Of a DNA stretch of 21,245 bases, positions 11,739 to 18,939 are shown piece by piece. The DNA is from a virus. Location: the IMG/VR virus record IMGVR_UViG_3300028559_000218, positions 1-21,245 of that record; one strand, 5' to 3'. A program made the position numbers and the translations under genes. Below the pieces are notes generated by a model that saw nothing but the letters and a program-made list of their open reading frames with translations, ran no database searches and had not been told where the DNA came from. Every line of letters begins with the position of its first letter. Position 1 is the first letter of the stretch.

Positions 11739-12318
11739 ACCAGACGACTACTTAATAATACAAGTTCAAAAGAACAACTGTGAAAAAAGTTTAGGACTTC
11801 TTGTATCTAGACATTCTCCATTATGTTATAAAATATATAAGAAATATACTCCATCTTTTAATGTCAAGAATATAGATTTAAACGAGGTATATCAACAAAA
11901 GGATTATGTAATATATAAAACTGCCATGTCTTTTAAACCTAGCAAAAATGTTAAATTCTCTACTTGGTTAGGCAATCAAATAAGATATCAGTGTTTAAAT
12001 ACGATTAATAAAAAGGAAGATATTGTATATTTAGAGCAAAAAGATTTACAATATCTAATCGACAAGAATGCTGATCAAACTAATGATAAATTAAATGAGT
12101 TAAAGGATTATATTGTTACTTTATTAGATCAACTAAAAGATCATAGAATATCTAAAATTTTCAATATGAGATATTTTGAAGATGCATCAAATCAAACTTG
12201 GACTAAAATTAGCAAGAAAATGAATATGAGTACTCAAAATGCTATTAATCTTCATAATAAAGGTGTTCAAATTTTAAAAAATAAGTTGACAAGTAAGGAT
12301 TTGTTTGATAAAATATAA
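11719..12318 (+). CDS. Sigma70-like transcription factor
   Basis: A 199-residue protein with two sigma domains. Residues 53-100 resemble region 2 (DLNEVYQQKDYVIYKTAMSF, then KFSTWLGNQIRYQCLNTINKK), which binds the -10 element and core polymerase. Residues 150-192 resemble region 4 with a helix-turn-helix (WTKISKKMNMSTQNAINLHNKGVQ), which contacts the -35 element. Phages use such proteins to redirect host RNA polymerase, often to late genes. It is translated overlapping the dNMP kinase by 20 bases. I call it sigma-like because the STW...I signature is clear, but promoter specificity is unknown. Confidence 0.78.
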   Translation: MINLENKPDDYLIIQVQKNNCEKSLGLLVSRHSPLCYKIYKKYTPSFNVKNIDLNEVYQQKDYVIYKTAMSFKPSKNVKFSTWLGNQIRYQCLNTINKKEDIVYLEQKDLQYLIDKNADQTNDKLNELKDYIVTLLDQLKDHRISKIFNMRYFEDASNQTWTKISKKMNMSTQNAINLHNKGVQILKNKLTSKDLFDKI

Positions 12319-12344
12319 AAATAAGGAGATACTAAAAAAACAAC

Positions 12345-12665
12345 ATGAGTGAAACAAATAATAAAACTGATTGGTCAAAACTAGAGCTTGGTGCTCTTTG
12401 GAAAAGGAAGAGTCCAACGCAAACATATCTAAGTGGATATATTAAAGTTGATGAATTAGGTACTCAAAAAGAAGTTAAAGTAGTTGTCTTTTCTAATAAA
12501 AACAAAAAAGATAATGAAAAAGCTCCAGATTTCAGAGTATATTTATCTGAACAAAAGAATACTGCTGAAAATAAAGCAACTGCAACGACTAAAAGTGCGC
12601 CAGTAGCAAGCCCTAAGAAAGCATCAGTTGTAATTGCTAAGTCTGAAGACGAAGATATTCTGTGA
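12345..12665 (+). CDS. Hypothetical protein with acidic tail
   Basis: A 106-residue protein. Residues 9-68 form a compact beta-rich unit (WSKLELGALWKRK; YLSGYIKVDELG; EVKVVVFSNK) ending in KAPDFRVYLSEQ, which recalls small DUF736-like proteins (APDYRV). The tail from 70 on is Ala/Lys/Ser-rich and ends in EDEDIL, a disordered acidic tip like those of ssDNA-binding proteins. An AAGGAG lies at 12323-12328, unusually far (16 bases) from the ATG. The next gene starts at its stop (GTGA). A DNA-binding role is possible but not proven. Confidence 0.65.
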   Translation: MSETNNKTDWSKLELGALWKRKSPTQTYLSGYIKVDELGTQKEVKVVVFSNKNKKDNEKAPDFRVYLSEQKNTAENKATATTKSAPVASPKKASVVIAKSEDEDIL

Positions 12666-13750
12666 GTAAAGAAATTGCATTACATTTACCTGTCAATGCA
12701 GTAAGTTTTGGGCAGGTTTCAGTTGGTATTCTTAGAGAATTCTATAGAAGAAAACTGGAACCTTGCCTATTTCTTATAGGCAATCAATCGGATTTAAGCG
12801 TTTATAATGCAAATACTGATTTCAATAAATGGCTTGAAGGTTGCGTATCTAAATCTTTAAAAGATCATAAAAGATCAAATCCTGTATTTAAATTATGGCA
12901 TCTAAATGGCTCTTTGGAATCTTATAGCGATAAACAAATTTTACTAACATTTTACGAATTAGATTCTCCGACACCAGAAGAAATTAATATATTAAAAAAT
13001 AATCATAAAATTCTAGTTTCATCTGAATATTCAAAAAGAGTATTTGAAGACAATGGTATTACTAATGTAGATTATCTTCCTTTAGCATTTGATTCTGATA
13101 GTTTTCATATTAAAAAGAATTCTACTGTTTTAAAAGACAGGATAACTTTTAATGTTGTAGGAAAACTTGAAAGAAGAAAACATCATGCAAAGGTCATTAA
13201 GTCTTGGGCAATGAAATACGGCAATAATAAAGATTATTATTTGAATTGTTCGATATTCAATCATTTTATTAAAGCAGAAGATCATCCAAAATTACTTTCT
13301 AGTATTCTAGAAGGAAATAAATATTTTAATATTAATTTTCTAGGTTTTATGCCTACTAATGCTATATATAATGATTACCTTAATAGTGGAGATATTGTTG
13401 TTGGTATGAGTGGCGCAGAAGGTTGGGGATTACCAGAATTTAATAGTATATGTCTTGGTAAGCATGGAATAATTTTAAATGCTCATGCTCACAAGGGTTG
13501 GGCAAATGAAGAAAATGCAACACTAGTTAATCCTACTGGTAAAGTCGAAGCCTACGATGGTATGTTCTTTAAAAAAGGAATGCAATATAATCAAGGTAAT
13601 ATTTTTGATTTTAATCATAATGAATTCTTATCTGCTTGTGATACAGCTATTCAAAAAGTCAAAAATAACAGAGTTAATGAAGCTGGTATAAAATTGCAAA
13701 ATAAATTCACCTACGAAAAAATGGTAGATTCAATTCTATCTTATGTATAA
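12662..13750 (+). CDS. GT-B (GT4-like) glycosyltransferase
   Basis: A 362-residue protein with a two-Rossmann layout. The N-terminal half starts with IALHLPVNAVSFGQVSVGILREF, and after VSSEYSKRVFEDNGITNVDYLPLAFDS the C-terminal nucleotide-sugar domain begins at about 160 (FNVVGKLERRKHH). The donor site is GAEGWGLPEFNS at 251-262 with Glu253. The second Glu of the usual E-x7-E is Asn261, so the site is slightly non-standard. Translation begins with GTG overlapping the previous stop. Targets could be phage DNA bases, virion proteins or host surface glycans; none is indicated by neighbours. No base hydroxymethylation gene is in the window. Confidence 0.8.
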   Translation: MSKEIALHLPVNAVSFGQVSVGILREFYRRKLEPCLFLIGNQSDLSVYNANTDFNKWLEGCVSKSLKDHKRSNPVFKLWHLNGSLESYSDKQILLTFYELDSPTPEEINILKNNHKILVSSEYSKRVFEDNGITNVDYLPLAFDSDSFHIKKNSTVLKDRITFNVVGKLERRKHHAKVIKSWAMKYGNNKDYYLNCSIFNHFIKAEDHPKLLSSILEGNKYFNINFLGFMPTNAIYNDYLNSGDIVVGMSGAEGWGLPEFNSICLGKHGIILNAHAHKGWANEENATLVNPTGKVEAYDGMFFKKGMQYNQGNIFDFNHNEFLSACDTAIQKVKNNRVNEAGIKLQNKFTYEKMVDSILSYV

Positions 13751-14103
13751 TGCCAGAATATTTATATCAACATCCCGACTCTGAAAAAGTCATTAGTATT
13801 ATTCAAAGTATTCATGATAAACATGAGTATATTGATTCTAATGGAATAAAATGGAATCGTATATATACTGTTCCTCAAATGGGAATTGATACCAAGATGG
13901 ATGCTTCTATGGATTCTAAAAAATTTGCTGAAATGACTGGCAGTAAAAAGGGTACTATGGGTGATCTATTTGATCAAAGCAAAGAATTATCTGAGGCTCG
14001 TAAAAAAATACATGGTGGAAAAGATCCAGTAAAGCAAAAATATTGGACTGAATGGAGTAAGAAACGAAAAGGAAAGAAACATCCTGAGATGTTCAAAGAC
14101 TAA
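13750..14103 (+). CDS. Hypothetical protein, FmdB-like without cysteines
   Basis: A 117-residue protein. The N-terminus MPEYLYQHPDSEKVISIIQSI, followed by EYIDSNGIKWNRIYTVPQMGID, resembles the start of FmdB-type zinc-ribbon proteins (MPxYEYxCxxC...). All the zinc cysteines are absent, so no zinc site is expected. The C-terminal half is helical and very basic (KYWTEWSKKRKGKKHP). It starts one base inside the glycosyltransferase stop (TAATG) and is the last gene of this rightward unit. The function is unknown. Confidence 0.65.
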   Translation: MPEYLYQHPDSEKVISIIQSIHDKHEYIDSNGIKWNRIYTVPQMGIDTKMDASMDSKKFAEMTGSKKGTMGDLFDQSKELSEARKKIHGGKDPVKQKYWTEWSKKRKGKKHPEMFKD

Positions 14104-14105
14104 TT

Positions 14106-14132
14106 AAAAATTGTTTAAATTAAATTAAACAA
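14106..14132 (-). terminator. Rho-independent-like terminator between convergent genes
   Basis: TTGTTTAA (14111-14118) and TTAAACAA (14125-14132) form an 8-bp stem with a 6-base loop. On the minus strand the stem is followed by five T (14110-14106), so it would stop leftward transcription. The stem includes the stop codon of the 14125-14388 gene. It is A/U-rich and therefore of modest strength. Confidence 0.6.
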
Positions 14133-14388
14133 AATTCAATTCAAGCTCTAAAGGATTCACTGGTTGGCCTCTATCAAATCTTTTGATAAAGTTTGTTCCT
14201 TTAGATGGCATATTAGCTACATAAGATTTTTTATTTTTAAACGAAATCTTAACATGGTCTGCTAATACAGATACTGAATCTAGATTTTTGATGCTAGATT
14301 TCAATGATCTTGCTATAGCACAGTCTTGAGGGTCAGCTAATGTGCCTTCTTTTATGTTTTTATTTGTTATCTTGATGTGTTTTTTCAT
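14125..14388 (-). CDS. Small conserved phage protein, hypothetical
   Basis: An 87-residue protein beginning MKKHIKITNKNIKEGTLADPQDCAIARSLK and ending FIKRFDRGQPVNPLELEL. From memory this layout (KITxxHIxxG...DCAIALALK...FIxxFDxGxPVxPxxF) belongs to a widespread small phage protein of unknown function. I chose the ATG at 14388 over the one at 14424 because the conserved pattern starts there and the overlap with the upstream gene is then only 29 bases. The conserved Cys in DCAIA is present. It is co-transcribed with the 14360-15025 gene. Confidence 0.65.
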   Translation of the reverse strand: MKKHIKITNKNIKEGTLADPQDCAIARSLKSSIKNLDSVSVLADHVKISFKNKKSYVANMPSKGTNFIKRFDRGQPVNPLELELNFV

Positions 14389-15025
14389 TTTTAGTTTCTC
14401 GTATTGCATACTCATAATTATCACTATCTTCAGTAACCCATTTTGGGCTATTCTCAGAAGTATATATATGAGAATTTATTTTTCTTTGCAACAATGACTC
14501 ATTTGGTTTTGTTGCGAAGCTTGGATCGAATACTTTTATTCTATTATTAGGTTGTATTGCGAAATTGCCATTGTCTAGTTTTATAACATGTCCAGCTTTA
14601 TGCTGATCTGGTTTTTGACTAAATCCAAAATTTAATTCATTGTAATCACTATGAGCCCAATCAAGAGTAAATAAATAGCGACCCATATACTCTTGACCAG
14701 TTCTTCCAGTATATTTTATTACTTTATTTTCTAATAAATAAAAAGTTGTTACAGATATATGATAACTAAAACTATCCCAAAGTTCTAGTTCAGTAAGCTC
14801 CATATCTGGTGCATCTTCTTTTGAACAGAAAGCACTAATAGGAGCATGCCACCATATTCCACCATCTTCCATAAGAAAATTAAAAAGAGGAACTTGACTC
14901 GGTAAACTTGTAACGCCAAAAATTAAACATTTATATTTTTTATCAAAACTGTCTTCTTGATTTCTTAGGTAGTTACCTCGAACAAAGCATTCGATTGGAG
15001 GTATATTTGTATTAAGAAATGCCAT
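14360..15025 (-). CDS. Hypothetical protein
   Basis: A 221-residue soluble protein. Features include PIECFVRGNYLRN near the start, GVTSLPSQVPLFNFLMEDGGIWWHAPISAFC (37-67), a Trp/Tyr-rich centre (ELWDSFSYHISVTTFYLL; YMGRYLFTLDWAHSDYNE), and HVIKLDNGNFAIQPNNRIKVFDPSF near 145-170. The aromatic conserved-looking blocks suggest an enzyme or binding protein, but no known catalytic motif is visible. It is transcribed divergently from PhoH across a shared regulatory region with a 9-bp inverted repeat. Confidence 0.7.
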   Translation of the reverse strand: MAFLNTNIPPIECFVRGNYLRNQEDSFDKKYKCLIFGVTSLPSQVPLFNFLMEDGGIWWHAPISAFCSKEDAPDMELTELELWDSFSYHISVTTFYLLENKVIKYTGRTGQEYMGRYLFTLDWAHSDYNELNFGFSQKPDQHKAGHVIKLDNGNFAIQPNNRIKVFDPSFATKPNESLLQRKINSHIYTSENSPKWVTEDSDNYEYAIRETKNEKTHQDNK

Positions 15026-15034
15026 CGTTAATTT

Positions 15035-15065
15035 ATTTACACATTAATTGGTAATCTGTGTAAAT
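15035..15065. promoter_or_regulatory. Inverted repeat in divergent promoter region
   Basis: ATTTACACA (15035-15043) and TGTGTAAAT (15057-15065) form a perfect 9-bp inverted repeat with a 13-base spacer, between two divergent genes (starts 15025 and 15081). On the minus strand TACACA and TAAATA taken from the two arms are 17 bases apart and 8 bases from the ATG, so the arms may double as promoter boxes. It may be an operator or paired divergent promoter. Confidence 0.55.
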
Positions 15066-15080
15066 TATAGAGCAAGTATA

Positions 15081-15824
15081 ATGTCTAAAAAGCATAAACA
15101 AAAAGAAGATAAATCGGTTCCTGTTCCTCAAAGAGATAAAATTGAAGGCTTCTTAACTATTCGCGAATTACAATGGACAGAGAACCAAAAGAAATTTATA
15201 CAATTATTACAAGATAAAAATACTAAAATGGTACTTTGCAAGGGGCCAGCAGGAACAGCTAAAAGTCTATTAAGCGTATATGCAGCTTTAAATGCTATTA
15301 ATACTAAGAAAATAGGTGAAATATTCTATGTTCGTAATCCAGTTGAAAGCTCATCTCATAATTTAGGATTCTTAAAAGGAGATCTTCATAGTAAATTAGA
15401 TCCTTATCTTCAACCATTGATGGATAAACTACATGAATTATTACCAAAGAACCAAGTAGAAATGCTCTTGAAGCAAGAGAGGGTAAAAGGACTACCAGTT
15501 GGATTTTTAAGGGGTCTAAGCATTAATGCTAGTTATATTATATGTGACGAAGCTCAAAATTTAAGTATTCATGATTTTCTATTAATTACTACTAGAATGG
15601 GTAAATTTAGTAAATTAATATTAATTGGAGATATTCGTCAATCTGATATTAAGAATAGTGGATTTGAAGCGACTTATAATTTGTTCGATAACAAGAAAAG
15701 CGTAGATAAGGGCATACATACTTTTAAGTTTGGCACAGAAGATATTATGAGAAATGATATTCTAGCTTATATTATTGAAAAGTTTGAAGAGTTATCTGAA
15801 TCAAAACCTCATACACGCAAATAA
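15081..15824 (+). CDS. phoH: PhoH-family ATPase
   Basis: A 247-residue P-loop protein. Walker A is GPAGTAKS at 55-62, the ICDEAQNLS Walker B block is at about 154-162, and LILIGDIRQSD is the sensor-like motif. The domain matches the C-terminal half of PhoH, a helicase/nuclease-like family common in marine phages; its exact phage role is not settled. An extra 11 codons upstream start with TTG. ATG at 15081 is preferred because it begins the basic MSKKHKQKEDK leader typical of these proteins and avoids the upstream inverted repeat. It heads the rightward morphogenesis region. Confidence 0.9.
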   Translation: MSKKHKQKEDKSVPVPQRDKIEGFLTIRELQWTENQKKFIQLLQDKNTKMVLCKGPAGTAKSLLSVYAALNAINTKKIGEIFYVRNPVESSSHNLGFLKGDLHSKLDPYLQPLMDKLHELLPKNQVEMLLKQERVKGLPVGFLRGLSINASYIICDEAQNLSIHDFLLITTRMGKFSKLILIGDIRQSDIKNSGFEATYNLFDNKKSVDKGIHTFKFGTEDIMRNDILAYIIEKFEELSESKPHTRK

Positions 15825-15831
15825 AATTAAG

Positions 15832-15860
15832 TAGAAAAAAATATATTTAGATTGTATAAT
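15832..15860 (+). promoter_or_regulatory. Promoter of the 15868 unit, leaderless start
   Basis: TAGAAA (15832-15837), a 17-base spacer, TATAAT (15855-15860), then 7 bases to the ATG at 15868. No Shine-Dalgarno is visible. The -35 box is the same hexamer as at 10658. Confidence 0.6.
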
Positions 15861-15867
15861 TTAAAAT

Positions 15868-16254
15868 ATGCCAAAAATATATTGTAGTTCATGTGGTAAT
15901 CCAATACAGTATGCAGATGTTAAACCAAATTTCTGCACGAAATGTGGATATAATTTAGGAAGTGGAAAGCCAGTACAGAATCAAGTAAAGGTTGAACCAG
16001 AAATAGAAATTATTCAAAAGCCTAGTATTTCTAGTCTTAACTGGGATATTGAAGTTAGTAAGCCGAAGGGTCAAAAATTAAAAGATTTAGCTAAAGGTGA
16101 GAAAAGTCCTGCCTTTCAAAGAGATGCTGATGAATCAAGTTTATCAAAAGAAGAATTTTTAAAAGAATTTCAAAAAGAAGCTGGAACTCTTCGCAGAGGT
16201 AGTCAAGCTCCAGATGATGATAGCGCTGATTATTCTGAAGATGATGATTCGTGA
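15868..16254 (+). CDS. Zinc-ribbon protein with acidic tail
   Basis: A 128-residue protein. Residues 6-26 are a zinc ribbon, YCSSCGNPIQ then NFCTKCGYNLG, with cysteines 6, 9, 23 and 26. The middle is a low-complexity linker, residues 85-106 form a charged helix (SSLSKEEFLKEFQKEAG), and the end is strongly acidic (DDDSADYSEDDDS). Such proteins often adapt nucleic-acid machinery, but no partner is known. Its stop overlaps the GTG start of the second sigma-like gene, so they are made together, which hints at a role in transcription. Confidence 0.75.
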   Translation: MPKIYCSSCGNPIQYADVKPNFCTKCGYNLGSGKPVQNQVKVEPEIEIIQKPSISSLNWDIEVSKPKGQKLKDLAKGEKSPAFQRDADESSLSKEEFLKEFQKEAGTLRRGSQAPDDDSADYSEDDDS

Positions 16255-16928
16255 AAAAGCCAACATTTGAAAATAAATTTCAAGAAATAAATGTTGAGAT
16301 ATACAAAAGAAAACACAAGTGGAATCTAACTTCACTTGCTTGGATGGATTTCGATGATGTTGCTCAAATATTAAGAATACATATTCATAAAAAATGGAAG
16401 ATGTATGATCCAGATCAGCCTTTGGCTCCATGGATTAATAGAATCGTTAGTAATCAAATTAAGAATTTAATCAGAAACAATTATGGAAATTACTCTCGCC
16501 CTTGTTTAAAGTGTGCAGCAGCTGAAGATGAAGATCATTGTAATATTTATGGTAAACAATGTAATTCTTGCCCATTGTATGCTGCTTGGGAAAAGAATAA
16601 AAAAAATGCACATGATACAAAATTGCCTTTAGCTTTAGAAAATCATACAAAAGAAGTACATGAAATGGAAGATGGTAAAATTGATATAGAAAAAAGCGCT
16701 AGTAATATACATAAAAAGATGCAACAAGTTCTTAAACCTACAGAATGGAAGGTATATCAATTACTTTATATAGACCATAAAGATGAGGATGAAGTTGCAG
16801 CAAGTATGGGATACAAGACTAATGAAAAAAATCGTGCTCCAGGTTACAAACAAGTACAAAATATTAAAAAATCTATTATTGTAAAAGTAAGAAAATATCT
16901 TTATAGTGACGATGTAGATATATTATGA
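16251..16928 (+). CDS. Second sigma-like factor with Cys-rich insert
   Basis: A 225-residue protein starting with GTG. Residues 34-76 resemble sigma region 2 (DFDDVAQILRIHIHKKWKMY, then LAPWINRIVSNQIKNLIRN). Residues 85-107 carry five cysteines (C85, C88, C97, C104, C107) plus nearby His, a likely zinc site not found in usual sigma factors. Residues about 166-200 resemble region 4 (VLKPTEWKVYQLLYIDHKDED, EVAASMGYKTN). It would recruit host RNA polymerase to phage promoters, or be a sigma-derived protein with another job. It is coupled upstream to the zinc-ribbon protein and downstream to the coiled-coil protein by four-base overlaps. Confidence 0.7.
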   Translation: MKKPTFENKFQEINVEIYKRKHKWNLTSLAWMDFDDVAQILRIHIHKKWKMYDPDQPLAPWINRIVSNQIKNLIRNNYGNYSRPCLKCAAAEDEDHCNIYGKQCNSCPLYAAWEKNKKNAHDTKLPLALENHTKEVHEMEDGKIDIEKSASNIHKKMQQVLKPTEWKVYQLLYIDHKDEDEVAASMGYKTNEKNRAPGYKQVQNIKKSIIVKVRKYLYSDDVDIL

Positions 16929-18004
16929 TCAATTTAGAATTAACAGATGAGCAGAAAAAGAAAATCTTGGAAGAATGGAATTCTAGGCCATCTAATCCAC
17001 CGTCTTTAGCTGAATTAACAAAATTAATATTTGGAGAGGGTTTTGATGGGAGAAGTCAAGAGGGTAAGGCTATTAAGAATTATTTAGCATCTAGACAAAT
17101 TATACCTAAGAAAAGTCATGAATATGAACCTAAAGGATTAATAGAGTTAACAGAAGATCAAAAAGAATATATTAGCAATAATTGCTCAACAATGACTTCT
17201 GTTGAAATTGCTAAAACGATATTTAAAAATAATGAATTAACTAATTTAAATCAAGAAACTCGAAGTGTCGGTGAGTATATAAAAACATTAGATACTAAAG
17301 TAGTTTATAGTAATCCAAATAATATTCCAGAAGGAGATTACAAGCCACCAACAACTTTTACTAGATGTTTATCTAGAATAAATAAATATGTCCATGAAGG
17401 TATTGATGAAACAAAGTTAACTGGAAAACAAAAAAGAGATATCCAAGCTATCATTGGATACTTGCATACTTATAGATTTTTACATCAAATCAATACATAT
17501 CAAGATGAAAAAGAAAGAGAGCTTTTTGAGAGTAGTTTTGTAAGATATACTTATGATAAAAATGACTTAACTCAAGAAGAAGTTGATCAATATATCGTGC
17601 TCGCTACAGAAGTTGTAATCTCTTCTAATATACAAGAAACTATTCAAGCATTGCAAATGCAAATGGATGGAAATGTAGAGGCTGGAGAAAAGATTTCAAT
17701 GTCTCTTGTAGAAGCTATTAGTACTTCTAGAAATGAATATAATCAATCTGTAAGCAGACAGCAAAAACTACTTCAAGATTTAAAAGTTAAGAGAAGTGAT
17801 CGACTTAGCAAACAAGTCAAAGAAAATGCATCTATATTAAATCTTGTTGAATTATGGAAAGAAGAAGAGAGTCGTAAAGAAATGATAAGATTAGCTGAAA
17901 TGAGAAAAGAATTATTATCAAAAGAAGTTGAAAGATTAAGCACTATTGATGAAATTAAAGCTAGAATTTTAGGCTTATCAAAAGATGAAGTCTTGAATGG
18001 ATGA
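16925..18004 (+). CDS. Coiled-coil protein, possible small terminase or packaging factor
   Basis: A 359-residue, highly charged helical protein. Two N-terminal units (residues 3-60 and 75-125) look alike: LTDEQKKKILEEWNS with LAELTKLIF, then LTEDQKEYISNNCS with SVEIAKTIF and RSVGEYIKTL, suggesting a repeated helix-turn-helix. Residues 240-350 are predicted coiled coil. A DNA-binding N-terminus plus an oligomerising coil, two genes before the large terminase, would suit a small terminase, but I recognise no small-terminase family signature. The next gene starts within its last codons. Confidence 0.6.
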   Translation: MINLELTDEQKKKILEEWNSRPSNPPSLAELTKLIFGEGFDGRSQEGKAIKNYLASRQIIPKKSHEYEPKGLIELTEDQKEYISNNCSTMTSVEIAKTIFKNNELTNLNQETRSVGEYIKTLDTKVVYSNPNNIPEGDYKPPTTFTRCLSRINKYVHEGIDETKLTGKQKRDIQAIIGYLHTYRFLHQINTYQDEKERELFESSFVRYTYDKNDLTQEEVDQYIVLATEVVISSNIQETIQALQMQMDGNVEAGEKISMSLVEAISTSRNEYNQSVSRQQKLLQDLKVKRSDRLSKQVKENASILNLVELWKEEESRKEMIRLAEMRKELLSKEVERLSTIDEIKARILGLSKDEVLNG

Positions 18005-18938
18005 AATGCAAGTCCAATGCAAAATTTGTAATGAATTATTTGCTGCAGATAAATTCTTACATCTGCATTTAAAAGCTCATAAAATAAATACAGCCACTTA
18101 CTATCAAAAGTATTTTCCTAGATATGATTTACATTCTGGAGAAATGATTAACTTTAAAAATAAAGATCAATATTTTATTGACGACTTTAATAATAAAAAC
18201 AATTTAAAAGCATACGTTAAGAATTTAGATCAAAGCAAGTTGCAATCATTTCTTACTGGTTTATTAAGTAAAAGGAAAGAGCATAAAAGTCTTGTATATG
18301 CTCCCACTCAAGTCGAATTAAGGTCTTTAATAATGCCTTCTATTGTTACATTTGATAAGTATAAATTAGACTATTATGGTATATGCGAATCTATAGGTCT
18401 TAAGAAAAAATTTGAATCTTATAACGGAGAGCAGTTTAATTTTGAAGAGTCTGAAGATTATCAAATAATGGTTGATACTAGAGAACAGAATCCTCTTAGA
18501 TTTAAATATCAACAACAAGTGGCTAAACTAGATTTTGGAGATTATACTTTAAATGATTTGCAAAAGTGTTGTTTTACAGCTGTTGAAAGAAAAAATTTAT
18601 CAGACTTTATTGGGACAATGAGTGCTGGCTATGATCGATTTAATAATGAAATAGAACGAGCAAAGAATGCTAATTATTATCTAGTAGTACTAATCGAAGA
18701 GTCAATAAATGATGCACTTTCTTTTAATTATTTGCCTCATATTTCAAAAAAAATTAAAGCTACTCCAGAATTTATATTTCATAGAGTTAGAGAGCTATGC
18801 CAAAAATATGATAATATTCAATTTGTTTTTGCTGATGGTAGAAAAAGAACCTCAGAATTATTAATTAAAATTTTAACTGGTAATTGTATACATAAGAAAT
18901 ATGATTTGCAATTACTTGTTGATAAAGGTATAATATAA
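17997..18938 (+). CDS. ERCC4-type nuclease with N-terminal C2H2 finger
   Basis: A 313-residue protein. Residues 8-28 form a C2H2 finger (C8, C11, H24, H28), and the middle is a basic helical linker. The ERCC4/XPF-like nuclease core has VDTREQNPL with Asp160, DFGDYTL at 179-185, VERKNLSDFIGTM with E197-R-K199, and a following RF..EI.RA helix. This family cuts branched or structured DNA with a divalent metal. Its place between the coiled-coil protein and terminase suggests resolving replicative DNA or branches before packaging. Another ATG lies three codons in (18006), but the upstream one is coupled to the previous stop. Confidence 0.85.
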   Translation: MDEMQVQCKICNELFAADKFLHLHLKAHKINTATYYQKYFPRYDLHSGEMINFKNKDQYFIDDFNNKNNLKAYVKNLDQSKLQSFLTGLLSKRKEHKSLVYAPTQVELRSLIMPSIVTFDKYKLDYYGICESIGLKKKFESYNGEQFNFEESEDYQIMVDTREQNPLRFKYQQQVAKLDFGDYTLNDLQKCCFTAVERKNLSDFIGTMSAGYDRFNNEIERAKNANYYLVVLIEESINDALSFNYLPHISKKIKATPEFIFHRVRELCQKYDNIQFVFADGRKRTSELLIKILTGNCIHKKYDLQLLVDKGII

Positions 18939-18939
18939 T

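Noticed and set aside
15048-15080. TTG start of the PhoH gene at 15048
   Set aside because: The extension overlaps the inverted repeat and lacks protein-like features; ATG at 15081 is followed by the usual basic leader.
16159-16431. Leftward open frame across the zinc-ribbon/sigma junction
   Set aside because: It lies wholly opposite two well-supported coupled genes and has no promoter or family pattern.
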